This document shows, piece by piece, positions 27,808-35,523 of a stretch of 64,000 nucleotides of DNA. The stretch covers positions 1 to 64,000 of the forward strand of contig CBDBMR010000010.1 of the NCBI GenBank assembly GCA_965207535.1, in the 5' to 3' direction. Both the position numbers and the translations under genes were made by a program. The stretch comes from JAJDXO01 sp965207535 (GTDB lineage Bacteria; Pseudomonadota; Alphaproteobacteria; Rhodospirillales; UBA2165). Below the pieces are notes generated by a model. It was not told the DNA's origin and ran no database searches. It worked only from the letters and a program-made list of their open reading frames with translations. Within the stretch, counting starts at the first letter, position 1. Each line of letters starts with the position of its first letter.

Positions 27808-28359
27808 CTATGCGCCGAAGCGCTGCCGGAGGACGTGATCGACGGAAATCAGCCCGGGGCCCTTCAGGATCAGATACAGGAAGAGCAGGACCCACAACGC
27901 CCTTTGGTCCATGATCGCCGCGCCCGAGATATTGTCGAACCAGGCGCCGATGGTTTCCGCATTGACCTTGTGAAAGGCGATGTCGACATAGGTCTGCACC
28001 GCCACGAAGACGATCATTCCGGCCGCCGCGATCCGCGTGAACAGGCCGATCACGATCAGCAGCGGCAGGATGACCTCGCCGTAGCTGCCGGCGAGGACGA
28101 TGAGGTCCCACGGGAAGAAAGCCACCTTGGAGGCGTCGAAGCCCGCCGCCTCGATGACCGGCGGGATAATCTGGAAATAAGCCGAATCGGCGATGGAGAA
28201 CGGGCCGCCGTCGAACTTCGTCAACGCGGAATTGAGGAAGTAGACCAGCAGCACGGCCGCGAAGGCGAGGCGCGCGAGGAGCCCCATCAGCCAGCGGTCG
28301 GCCGCCGGCGACAAGGTCTCCGCAACGCGGCTGTGAAGGTTAATCAGGGACTGGATCAT
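27808..28359 (-). CDS. DoxX-family membrane protein of the bufferin operon
   Basis: This 183-residue inner-membrane protein has four to five helices: LLARLAFAAVLLVYFLNSAL, LIVLAGSYGEVILPLLIVIG, AAAGMIVFVAVQTYVDIAFH and ALWVLLFLYLILKGPGLISV. This is the DoxX layout. GGAGGAG sits just before ATG 28359. It is the last gene after the BufC-like gene, with a 26-base gap. In described bufferin operons a DoxX protein is a frequent fourth member. A redox or membrane-assembly role is only inferred. Confidence 0.85.
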   Translation of the reverse strand: MIQSLINLHSRVAETLSPAADRWLMGLLARLAFAAVLLVYFLNSALTKFDGGPFSIADSAYFQIIPPVIEAAGFDASKVAFFPWDLIVLAGSYGEVILPLLIVIGLFTRIAAAGMIVFVAVQTYVDIAFHKVNAETIGAWFDNISGAAIMDQRALWVLLFLYLILKGPGLISVDHVLRQRFGA

Positions 28360-28385
28360 GGATGCTCCTCCGGGGCGAACCCCAA

Positions 28386-29213
28386 TCAATTGGCCGAATG
28401 GGACCGGGACGGCGTCCGGCCGCTCTCCGCGGCGCCCGGCTTCAGGATTTCGATGAAGGCGCCCGCCTCGAACAGCCCGGCCAGATGGGCCGACAGGTCG
28501 AAGCCGCCGTCCGCCCGCGCCCCGGCCTCGGCGGCCTCTCCCAGGGTCCGGCCGGCCAGCAGCGCGTCCAGGAAGGCGCCGCCGCCGGGAGGCAGGATGA
28601 GGGTTTCGACCTCGAGGCCCGGCCGGACGATCAAGGCGTCCTCGGAGCGGCTCATATGGACATCGTCCGGAGAAATCTGTCCCGTACTGGCGCCCCAAAG
28701 GGAGACCAGCGGAAATTTCGAGCGGACAAGGGATACCGACGGGTGCGGCCTTATTCGGACCGACGATACCTCTTCCGCGGGGAGTTCGCCCAGGCGGTCA
28801 ATCGGGATCGGCTTCGCGTCGGCGGCGTGATGGGACCGGAGGCGCTCGAATTCCAGCCGCGCCACATCGCCGAGATAGGGCGTCGAGGCCGCCGGGGGGA
28901 ACCCATCGAGGAAGGCACCGAAACCAGCGCCATAGCGAAACAGCAGCGGCGAGGCCGGCGGCGTTTGGCCGGCGAAGACCCTCGCCGCGGCCCGAAAGAA
29001 TTCCTCCCCCGCCAGTTTCAGGACGGCCGGAAAAATGTCGGCCAGGGTATCGATGGCGGCGACGGCGACATTGTTGCGGTAGACGTCGAAACGCTTCATC
29101 CGTCCCTCGACGCCGGGGGCGCCCCCGGGACGCCGAATTTCGGCTGGCGGCGCCTGCTCCGGGTCCGTCAGCGCGGTTGCGAACGCGCGTTGGGTTTCAG
29201 CCAGCGACGGCAC
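28386..29213 (-). CDS. DUF2063 protein, BufC/HvfC-like partner of the MNIO enzyme
   Basis: This 275-residue protein begins LAETQRAFATALTDP and has the family core RFDVYRNNVAVAAIDTLADI FPAVLKLAGEEFF, followed by ARLEFERLRSHHAADAKPIP. DUF2063 proteins are annotated as putative DNA-binding, but in MNIO RiPP systems they act as the substrate-recognising partner of the DUF692 enzyme. Its start overlaps the MNIO stop by 17 bases, so the two should be co-translated. The C-terminal winged-helix-like part (LGEAAEAGARADGGFDLSAH) is also typical. Confidence 0.85.
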   Translation of the reverse strand: MPSLAETQRAFATALTDPEQAPPAEIRRPGGAPGVEGRMKRFDVYRNNVAVAAIDTLADIFPAVLKLAGEEFFRAAARVFAGQTPPASPLLFRYGAGFGAFLDGFPPAASTPYLGDVARLEFERLRSHHAADAKPIPIDRLGELPAEEVSSVRIRPHPSVSLVRSKFPLVSLWGASTGQISPDDVHMSRSEDALIVRPGLEVETLILPPGGGAFLDALLAGRTLGEAAEAGARADGGFDLSAHLAGLFEAGAFIEILKPGAAESGRTPSRSHSAN

Positions 29214-30084
29214 GATGCGGCTCCTTTCGCCCGGACATCACGCGCTCCGCGGCAAGCGCTTCGTCGAAAAGCGTCTTCCAATCGGGCACCTCGGAATCCC
29301 ATTCGATCAGCGTCGGGACCGGTCCATGGCTTTCCATGACACGGCCATAAAGGGCCCAAACGGGATCCGCGACAGGCCCGTCATGGGAATCGATCAGGAT
29401 TTTCGCACCGGTCTCGTCGCGGTCTTCCGAATGCCCCGCCAGATGAATCTCTCCAACCGCATGCATGGGAAAATCGTCGAGATAGGATTCCGGGCTGTAA
29501 CCCTGGTTTGTCGCGGAGACGTAGACGTTGTTCACGTCGAGCAGCAGTCCGCAGCCCGTACGCCGTACGATCTGCGACAGGAACTCGGTCTCCGGCATGG
29601 TGCTTGTTTCAAACGCAAGATAGGTCGATGGATTTTCCAGCAGCATCCGGCGGCCCAGCGTCTCCTGGACCTCGTCGATGTGGCCGGAAACCACCTGCAG
29701 CGTCTCTTCGGTGTAGGGCACGGGCAGGAGATCGGGGAAATACGCGCCGCCGTGGCTGGACCACGCAAGATGTTCCGAAAACAAATCCGGCCGGTAGCGG
29801 TCATTCAGCGCTTTCAGCCGTGCAAGATGATCCCGGTCCAGCGGATGCGCCACGCCGATGGAGAGCCCGACGCCATGAATCGAAAGGCCGTAGCGCTCGC
29901 GAATTCTCGTCAGGAAATGGTGCGGCGGGCCGCCGTCACCCATGTAGTTTTCGGCATGAACCTCGAACCAGCCGATATCCGGAAGGCCCGACAGAATGTC
30001 GTCATAATGCTGCGGTTTCAGGCTGACGCCCGGCCTCGCCGGTAAATCCCGCAACGGCCTGTCGTTATCGGTGCCAAAAGTCAT
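29197..30084 (-). CDS. MNIO-type (DUF692) peptide-modifying enzyme, BufB-like
   Basis: This 295-residue TIM-barrel multinuclear non-haem iron oxidative enzyme modifies Cys residues of a RiPP precursor. Conserved ligand segments are visible in order: WFEVHAENYMGDGG, LSIHGVGLSIGVAHPLD, LFSEHLAWSSHGGAYFPDLL, LLENPSTYL, LLLDVNNVYVSATN, GEIHLAGHSEDRD, LIDSHDGPVADPVWALY and PTLIEWDSEVP. ATG 30084 is chosen by family start (PARPGVSLKPQHYDDIL follows); the Shine-Dalgarno sequence is weak. It sits 105 bases after the BufA-like precursor, across a hairpin, and upstream of BufC. Confidence 0.92.
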   Translation of the reverse strand: MTFGTDNDRPLRDLPARPGVSLKPQHYDDILSGLPDIGWFEVHAENYMGDGGPPHHFLTRIRERYGLSIHGVGLSIGVAHPLDRDHLARLKALNDRYRPDLFSEHLAWSSHGGAYFPDLLPVPYTEETLQVVSGHIDEVQETLGRRMLLENPSTYLAFETSTMPETEFLSQIVRRTGCGLLLDVNNVYVSATNQGYSPESYLDDFPMHAVGEIHLAGHSEDRDETGAKILIDSHDGPVADPVWALYGRVMESHGPVPTLIEWDSEVPDWKTLFDEALAAERVMSGRKEPHRAVAG

Positions 30085-30143
30085 CGCCCATGTCGCCCAT
30101 GTCCCGCTCGGCGGGTCGGATACCTGGAGCCCAAGGAATAATC

Positions 30144-30174
30144 CCCGTGCGCCGGCCGAAGCCCGGCACACGGG
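30144..30174 (-). terminator. hairpin attenuator between bufA-like and bufB-like genes
   Basis: The arms CCCGTGCGCCGG (30144-30155) and CCGGCACACGGG (30163-30174) form a 12-base stem with one G-U-type mismatch and a seven-base loop. On the minus strand it is followed by a short T-containing run. Its place between precursor and enzyme genes suggests partial termination or mRNA protection, giving more precursor than enzyme. The T-tract is weak, so full termination is unlikely. Confidence 0.55.
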
Positions 30175-30189
30175 AATTTGAAGGCTGCC

Positions 30190-30525
30190 CTACGCTCCCG
30201 GAATGTCGCGATCGAGCGGCTTGAGCGAGCCGGTGCGGTTGCCGGGAAGTTTGAATTTGGCGTTGGCCTTTTCGACCCCGTACTTCATGCAGTCGCCGGC
30301 CGGGACCAGGGTCCAGGCGTTGCCCTGGTAGTCGACCTTGGACGTACCGGCGCAGGTCGTACCGGGCCCGGCCTCGCAGCCATTCTTGCCGGCAAGGGAA
30401 ATGCCGTAGCACTTCTCTTTTGCCTGGGCGTGCGCCGGTGTGGAAACGGTACCGACGGAGGCCACCGCGAATGCGACGGCACTGGCGATGGAAGCCGTTT
30501 TGATAATGTTGGAACGCTTGGTCAT
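30190..30525 (-). CDS. bufferin-type RiPP precursor (DUF2282, BufA1-like)
   Basis: This 111-residue secreted precursor has an N-terminal signal peptide (KTASIASAVAFAVASVGTVS, cleavage near TPAHA-QAK, about residue 33). The mature part has four Cys (39, 50, 58, 79) in the DUF2282 pattern CYGISLAGKNGCEAGPGTTC and DYQGNAWTLVPAGDC. In BufA1-type bufferins, which bind copper, the central Cys are converted to thiooxazoles by the MNIO enzyme and the peptide is exported. AGGAGTG precedes ATG 30525. Full assignment relies on both the Cys pattern and the adjoining DUF692-DUF2063-DoxX genes. Confidence 0.9.
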   Translation of the reverse strand: MTKRSNIIKTASIASAVAFAVASVGTVSTPAHAQAKEKCYGISLAGKNGCEAGPGTTCAGTSKVDYQGNAWTLVPAGDCMKYGVEKANAKFKLPGNRTGSLKPLDRDIPGA

Positions 30526-30610
30526 GAGTCACACTCCTGGTTCGTCGTCGGACAATTTGGGAAAGTTGAGCGTTATTCCGAGCGGAGGCCCGGGCTCACC
30601 GATGGTTGAT

Positions 30611-30638
30611 CCTATACATTGTCTTTTTCGCGGCGCAA
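30611..30638 (-). promoter_or_regulatory. possible promoter of the bufferin operon
   Basis: On the minus strand TTGCGC (30633-30638) and TATAGG (30611-30616) are separated by 16 bases and lie about 86 bases upstream of the precursor ATG. The 210-base stretch between the ATG and the 141-bp repeat holds no gene. Bufferin operons elsewhere are metal-responsive through ECF sigma factors or CopY/CueR-like regulators, none of which is adjacent here. The hexamers are only moderate matches. Confidence 0.3.
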
Positions 30639-30735
30639 GCGCCCCACGGTCACGTTTTTGTGTTTGATCTCCTCTCGCATTTCCGGGTTTTGCCCGGCGC
30701 GCCCGAAACAGAGATCGGCGTCCGATAGCGGCGGC

Positions 30736-30876
30736 CTAGATCGGGTCATGTTTTGACGGAACCACGGCGCGGTTTCGTCAAAACATGTGAATCCGATCTA
30801 TATCAATAGTGTAGAGCCGATTCACATGGATTGTCGGCATCGCAAAGCGATTCCGACAAACCATGATCGGCTCTAG
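30736..30876. repeat. 141-bp double-hairpin dispersed element, copy 2 (inverted)
   Basis: This is the reverse complement of the element at 19231-19371, with the same length, the same terminal CTAG and only a few differences. Both hairpins are intact, which supports conservation of structure. The final CTAG supplies the TAG stop codon of the flavoprotein gene on the minus strand, and the other end points toward the bufferin promoter region. Confidence 0.85.
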
Positions 30877-32054
30877 ATGGGCTGCTCCAGGCCCAGCCGG
30901 ATACGGCCATACAGGCCGCCGGCGAGATCCCAGCCGAGGGCGATATGGTTCGACGCGGCATGCACGTCCCTGAGGGTGCGCTGGAGATGGTTGCCGGTGC
31001 GGGCGCCGCCGCCGCCGGCGGCCTCGAAAATAGTATCGTCGGCCCGGCGCGCCAGACTACAGGCATACGCGCCATCGCGCATGGCGCAGGCGATATCGTC
31101 GTTGTCCGCGGCTTCGCCCTCCCGGAGCTTGTCCATGATCCGGCCCGCCGTTCCCAGCACCATCCGCCGGGCGGCCTCCGCGCCGGCCGATGCGTCCGCA
31201 AGCCGCAGTTGCAGCGCCTCCGACTCCTTGAGCGGGCGGCCCATGGCTTGTCCCGATGCGAGTCGCTCCTCGAAATCGCGGACCGCCCCCGCCGCGGCGC
31301 CCACGGGAACCGAGGCCAATGCCAGCTGCGCCACCCCCCGCTGCGGCATGCGGTAGACATGCCCGGCATGGAGCCGGCTGCCGGGCGTCTCGCCGCGCCA
31401 CACCAGGCGCTCGTCCAGGGCGCGGTGGCCGGGGACGAAGACGTCCTCCAGCCGGACGCTGCACGAGCCCGTGGCCGCCATCCCCATGGTCTCCCAGTCG
31501 TCGATGATTTTCCGCTCCCCGGCGGGAACCAGGAACAGGGACAAATGGCCGTCGCGGGCGCCGCCGCGCTCTGCCATCGCGCCCAGCAGCGCCCACTCGG
31601 CGTAGTGCACGCCGCTGGAAAACCCCCAGGCGCCGGAAAGCCGGTAGCCGCCCTCGACCTCGATCGCGGAGCCGGTGGGGGCGTAGGAAGAGGAGACCAG
31701 CGCGTCCGGCGTTCCGCCCCAGACCTCCGCCTGCGCCTGTTCCGGAAACAGGGAGACATAGCAATTGTGCTCGCCGTAGACGTTGGCCACCCAGGCCTGG
31801 GAGGCGTCCCCTTCGGCGAGCGTCATGACCGTTTCGCACAACGCGGTCCAGTCCAGCTCATAGCCGCCGAACCGCCGGGGCTGGCAGATTCGATGGACGC
31901 CGGCCTCGATGATATCGGAGACGGTTTCGGGCGGGACCCGGCGGGCCGCTTCGGCCGCCTGGGCGCGCTCGCGGAATTTCGGCGCGAGAAGCCGGGCGCG
32001 CTCGACGAGAACTTCGCGGGTTACGCCGCCGCCGGACGAAGGAGCATCATCCAT
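30873..32054 (-). CDS. acyl-CoA-dehydrogenase-fold flavin monooxygenase/hydroxylase
   Basis: This 393-residue protein has the acyl-CoA dehydrogenase fold: helical N-terminus LAPKFRERAQAAEAARRVPP, CQPRRFGGYELDWTALCETV, the beta-domain GGYRLSGAWGFSSGVHYAEW with WETMGMAATGSCSVRLEDVF, and a helical C-terminus. The residue pattern resembles group D two-component hydroxylases (HsaA/HpaB-like, SgcC-like) more than true acyl-CoA dehydrogenases. No flavin reductase gene is adjacent. ATG 32054 is preferred to 32189 by domain position. The stop codon is formed by the CTAG of the repeat element. Confidence 0.78.
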   Translation of the reverse strand: MDDAPSSGGGVTREVLVERARLLAPKFRERAQAAEAARRVPPETVSDIIEAGVHRICQPRRFGGYELDWTALCETVMTLAEGDASQAWVANVYGEHNCYVSLFPEQAQAEVWGGTPDALVSSSYAPTGSAIEVEGGYRLSGAWGFSSGVHYAEWALLGAMAERGGARDGHLSLFLVPAGERKIIDDWETMGMAATGSCSVRLEDVFVPGHRALDERLVWRGETPGSRLHAGHVYRMPQRGVAQLALASVPVGAAAGAVRDFEERLASGQAMGRPLKESEALQLRLADASAGAEAARRMVLGTAGRIMDKLREGEAADNDDIACAMRDGAYACSLARRADDTIFEAAGGGGARTGNHLQRTLRDVHAASNHIALGWDLAGGLYGRIRLGLEQPI

Positions 32055-32156
32055 CCCGCGAGCGTAGAGCGTGATGGTTCCATTGGGAAGCGTGTCCGGG
32101 ATATTCACGACGGAGACACGGAGGTTGAGAGGAGGGGGGGGGCGGATAGACCGCAA

Positions 32157-32325
32157 GTCGTCATCACCGGGCTTGACCCGGTGATCCACGCTTGGCGGGC
32201 GGCGCTACACGTGGATGGCCGGGTCTGGCGCCCGGCCATGACGTCTTGGGGGCTCCAACAGCATGGGTCATGCCCGCCTCTTATGACCCAGTCACCCTAA
32301 CCCTTTCCCCCTTCGGGGGGCGGCG
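32157..32325. repeat. cluster of dispersed palindromes between flavoprotein and FAAL genes
   Basis: The region holds GTCATCACCGGGCTTGACCC-type (32157-32190) and GTGGATGGCCGGGTCTGGCG-type (32210-32242) palindromes. It also holds a truncated CCCTAACCCTTTCCCCCTTC hairpin that touches the 3' end of the downstream-lying fusion gene. All three belong to families seen elsewhere in the window. No gene is present. Confidence 0.7.
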
Positions 32326-35203
32326 GATAGATCATTTCGTGGGCGAGGTCGGGCTCGCCCACATGGCGCAGCATCTCGGCGCGGACCCGGTCGCGCAGTT
32401 CGACCGCCGCGTCCCAGTCGGACAGGGCCTCGCCGCCGCCCGCCGGACGCGGCGCCTGGGCCGGCAGAATTTCGACCCGGATGGGATAGGGCCTGAGCAG
32501 GATGGAGCCGTCCCGGAGCGCCGACCGGCTGCCGCGAATGACCACGGGCAGAACCGGCACGCCGGCGGCGACGGCGGCGGCGAAGGCGCCCATGCGGAAG
32601 GGCAGCAATCCGGGCATCCGGCTCAAGGTGCCTTCCGGGAAATAGACCAGGGGCCGGCCCTGGCGGATGGCCGCGGCGAGCCGTTCCGCGTCGGCCGCCC
32701 CCTGCGCCCGGTCGAAGCGCTCCACGAAGGCCGTCCCCAATCGCCTGAGAAACGTGCCGGCGACCAGCTGGGAGGCGAGTTCGCCCTTGGCGACGAAGCA
32801 CAGGCGTCCCGGCAGCGACGACAGCAGGACCGGGCCGTCCAGATAGCTCGAATGGTTGACCGCGATGATGAATGCGCCTTCAGGGGGAACGTTCCCCAGC
32901 CCGCTGGCGGTGATCCGCATGGCGGTGAGGGCGCGGATCAGCCGCAGCCCCATACGTGCGACGGCGAGGCCCCATCCGGCGGCCGGCACCATTGCGACCA
33001 GCAGCCACGCCGGGACGGCGACGGCGAGGAGAACGAGCCCGGCCCAGACGCCGTAGAGCGTCGATCCGGCCCGCCGGACCCAACGCCGGGCCAGTCCGGG
33101 GAGGGCGGCGAGCGCAAGCCGGACGAGCTGCATCCGGACGCTGCCGGGCGCCGATCCCGCATCGCCCTCGAGGTAGAGCGACCGCGCCGCCTGCCGCCGG
33201 ATTTTGCCGCTGGACGTTTTGGGAACCGAGCGCGGCGGAACCAGGACAATGTCGTCCGGCGGCGTGCCCGTCAGATCGGCCGACAATCCGACGATCTCGC
33301 TCTTGATGGTTTGCCGGCGGGCCTCGTCCCGGTGCCGGGATTCCGCCAGGACGACCAGACGCTCGGTTTCGGTGTCCGGATCCGGCGCGCCGAACACCGC
33401 CACGTTGCCCCGCTGTACGCCCTCCAGTTCGCCGATGGCGTTTTCCAGTTCGGCCGGAAATATGTTGCGGCCGGCCCGGACGATCATGTCCTTGGCCCGG
33501 CCGGTGACGAACAGCTCGCCGTCGGCCATGAAACCGAGATCGCCGCTGTCGAGCCAATCGCCCCTGGCGCCCCTGGCGCCCCTGGCACCCTTGAACATTT
33601 CGGCGTTCTTGTCGGGCCGGCGGAGATACCCGGACGTGGCGCTCGGCCCCTGGAACTGGACATGGCCTTCGTGCCGGTCGGGCAACTCCCGGCCGTCCGC
33701 ATCGGCGATGCGGATCTGATGGCCCGGCAGCGGGACGCCGCAGCTCGGCAGACGGACGGCCCTTGCTTCGTTTTCACTGGCCCCGTCTTCGCCGACAGAT
33801 GACGCGACCCCGCCGCTCATCAGCCGGTCCCGGTCGACGGCCTCGATCCGGGGGCCCCGTCCAAGGGGCGGGAAGGCGAGGCCGACGGAATTTTCCGCAA
33901 GGCCATAGACCGGCATCATCGCCTCGCGCCGGAAACCGCACGGGGCGAACCGCTCGATGAAGGCATCCATGGTCGCCGGACTGACCGTCTCGGCGCCGTT
34001 GAACGCCACCCGCCAGCTCGACAGGTCCAGATCGTCCAGAACGTCATCGGGAATCCGCCTGATGCAGGCTTCGTAGGCGAAGTTGGGCGCGCCGGAAATC
34101 GTGCCGCCGTAATCGCTGACGGCGCTCAGCCAGCGCTGCGGGCGGGCGAGGAACGTCAGCGGCGACATCAGCACCAACGGGATGCCGTGCACCAGGCTGC
34201 CGAGCCAGGCGCCGATCAGCCCCATATCGTGATAGAGCGGCAGCCAACTCACGAACACGTCGTCCGGCCCGGCCTCCAGGACCCGGCCCATGGCGCGGAT
34301 GTTGGCCAGCAGGTTGGCGTGGGTGAGGACGACGCCCTTGGGATCGCCGGTGCTGCCCGACGTGTACTGGATGAACGCCGTGTCGCCGGCGCCGGCCCGG
34401 TAGCGGAGCGGCGTCCGGGCTGCCCGGTTGATCAAGTCATCGGCGGTCGTCACATGGCTCAGGGTGGGAATCAGCGAGGTGAGCAGGGGCGCGAACTGGC
34501 CGGCCCGGGGGTCGGTGATCACCACCTTGGCGCGGCAGTTGCCGCCGATCTTCGCCTGCCGCCGGAGATGCTCCTCGATCTGCGCCGCCCGCGCCGGCGG
34601 ATAGACCGGCACCGGGATGCCGCCCGCCAGCAGAACGCCCATGAAGCTCGCGAAGTAGTCCTCGCCGGTGGGCAGCATCAGCATGACCGTTTCGCCGGGC
34701 GCAAGCCCGAGACCGGTGAGCCCGGCCGCCAGCCGCGCCGCGCGGTCGAGCAGGCGGCCGAATTCGATTTCCACGGCCTGGCCCTGATCGTCGAGAAGGC
34801 GGATGTGGGTGCCGTCACCATGATTTTCCGCCTGCCACCGGAGGGCTTCGCTCAGCGTTTCCACATGATCAGGCACTTGGCGGCCCGCGCCGCCGGAAAG
34901 ATCGGCCCGCGGTTGGGGAGCGGCCCCGGGCCGCGGCGCCGAGGTTCCGAGGCCCCGGACAAGATCGCGCGGGGTCTCCGCTTCGGCCAGCAGCGCCTCC
35001 GGGATCGAGCAATCGAACCGCGCTTCGATCCGTTGCAGCAGCTCCATCCGCGCCAGGCTGTCGAAGCCGAGGTCCCGCTCCAACGACGAATCCAGGCGCA
35101 CCTCGGGGGACCGGGCGCCGGCGCCGAGCTCCTTGCTCATCGCCGCGATCAATTCGAGGAGGGCTTCGTCGCGCCCGGGCGGTTGTTCGGCGGTGGACAT
35201 CAC
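32297..35203 (-). CDS. ACP-fatty acyl-AMP ligase-PlsC acyltransferase fusion
   Basis: This 968-residue protein has three domains. Residues about 10-85 are an acyl-carrier domain with the phosphopantetheine Ser49 in LGFDSLARMELLQRIE. Residues about 110-690 are an adenylate-forming ligase of the FAAL type, with IQYTSGSTGDPKG at 278-290, PVYGLAENSVGLAF and DSGDLGFMADGELFVTGRAK. After a hydrophobic segment (about 715-760) comes a PlsC-type acyltransferase with NHSSYLDG (HxxxxD, His784/Asp789) and FPEGTLSRMPGLLPFRMGAF. It could activate a free fatty acid, load it on its own ACP and transfer it to an acceptor. That flow is inferred from domain order. Confidence 0.88.
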   Translation of the reverse strand: MMSTAEQPPGRDEALLELIAAMSKELGAGARSPEVRLDSSLERDLGFDSLARMELLQRIEARFDCSIPEALLAEAETPRDLVRGLGTSAPRPGAAPQPRADLSGGAGRQVPDHVETLSEALRWQAENHGDGTHIRLLDDQGQAVEIEFGRLLDRAARLAAGLTGLGLAPGETVMLMLPTGEDYFASFMGVLLAGGIPVPVYPPARAAQIEEHLRRQAKIGGNCRAKVVITDPRAGQFAPLLTSLIPTLSHVTTADDLINRAARTPLRYRAGAGDTAFIQYTSGSTGDPKGVVLTHANLLANIRAMGRVLEAGPDDVFVSWLPLYHDMGLIGAWLGSLVHGIPLVLMSPLTFLARPQRWLSAVSDYGGTISGAPNFAYEACIRRIPDDVLDDLDLSSWRVAFNGAETVSPATMDAFIERFAPCGFRREAMMPVYGLAENSVGLAFPPLGRGPRIEAVDRDRLMSGGVASSVGEDGASENEARAVRLPSCGVPLPGHQIRIADADGRELPDRHEGHVQFQGPSATSGYLRRPDKNAEMFKGARGARGARGDWLDSGDLGFMADGELFVTGRAKDMIVRAGRNIFPAELENAIGELEGVQRGNVAVFGAPDPDTETERLVVLAESRHRDEARRQTIKSEIVGLSADLTGTPPDDIVLVPPRSVPKTSSGKIRRQAARSLYLEGDAGSAPGSVRMQLVRLALAALPGLARRWVRRAGSTLYGVWAGLVLLAVAVPAWLLVAMVPAAGWGLAVARMGLRLIRALTAMRITASGLGNVPPEGAFIIAVNHSSYLDGPVLLSSLPGRLCFVAKGELASQLVAGTFLRRLGTAFVERFDRAQGAADAERLAAAIRQGRPLVYFPEGTLSRMPGLLPFRMGAFAAAVAAGVPVLPVVIRGSRSALRDGSILLRPYPIRVEILPAQAPRPAGGGEALSDWDAAVELRDRVRAEMLRHVGEPDLAHEMIYPPPPEGGKG

Positions 35204-35523
35204 AGGGCCATTATGACGCCTCGCGCCGCGCCTGTCCGTTCATCCGAGTCAATCGGGGGTCCGGACTCGATTGGGGGATTCCCGTTTTCGCGCGCCCTGA
35301 CCCTAACGGGGCGAGGGAGTTTCGGTGGTGTCCCCTCTCCCCCTTCTTCAGGGGGAGAGGGTCAGGGTGAGGGGGCCTAAAGAAGGGGGTTGATATGGAA
35401 ATTCCCCCTCACCCAGCTTCGGGTAGGTTCGGCGTTCGCCTCGCCAACCCTCCGCATCCCTCTCCCCCTGAAAGGGGGCGAGGGAATTCGATATGGCGAC
35501 GGCGGCTCAATCGAGGCCAGCGC
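35204..35523. repeat. intergenic region with two hairpin repeats
   Basis: The 320 bases hold no gene. At 35332-35375 is the inverted copy of the 24883-24930 hairpin repeat. At 35397-35487 is a longer repeat (GGAAATTCCCCCTCACCCAG to TCTCCCCCTGAAAGGGGG), whose inverted copy is at 37944-38027. A GGGGATTCCCGTTTT motif near 35275 also recurs near 37886. The region separates the fusion gene start from the convergently placed binding-protein stop. Confidence 0.75.
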
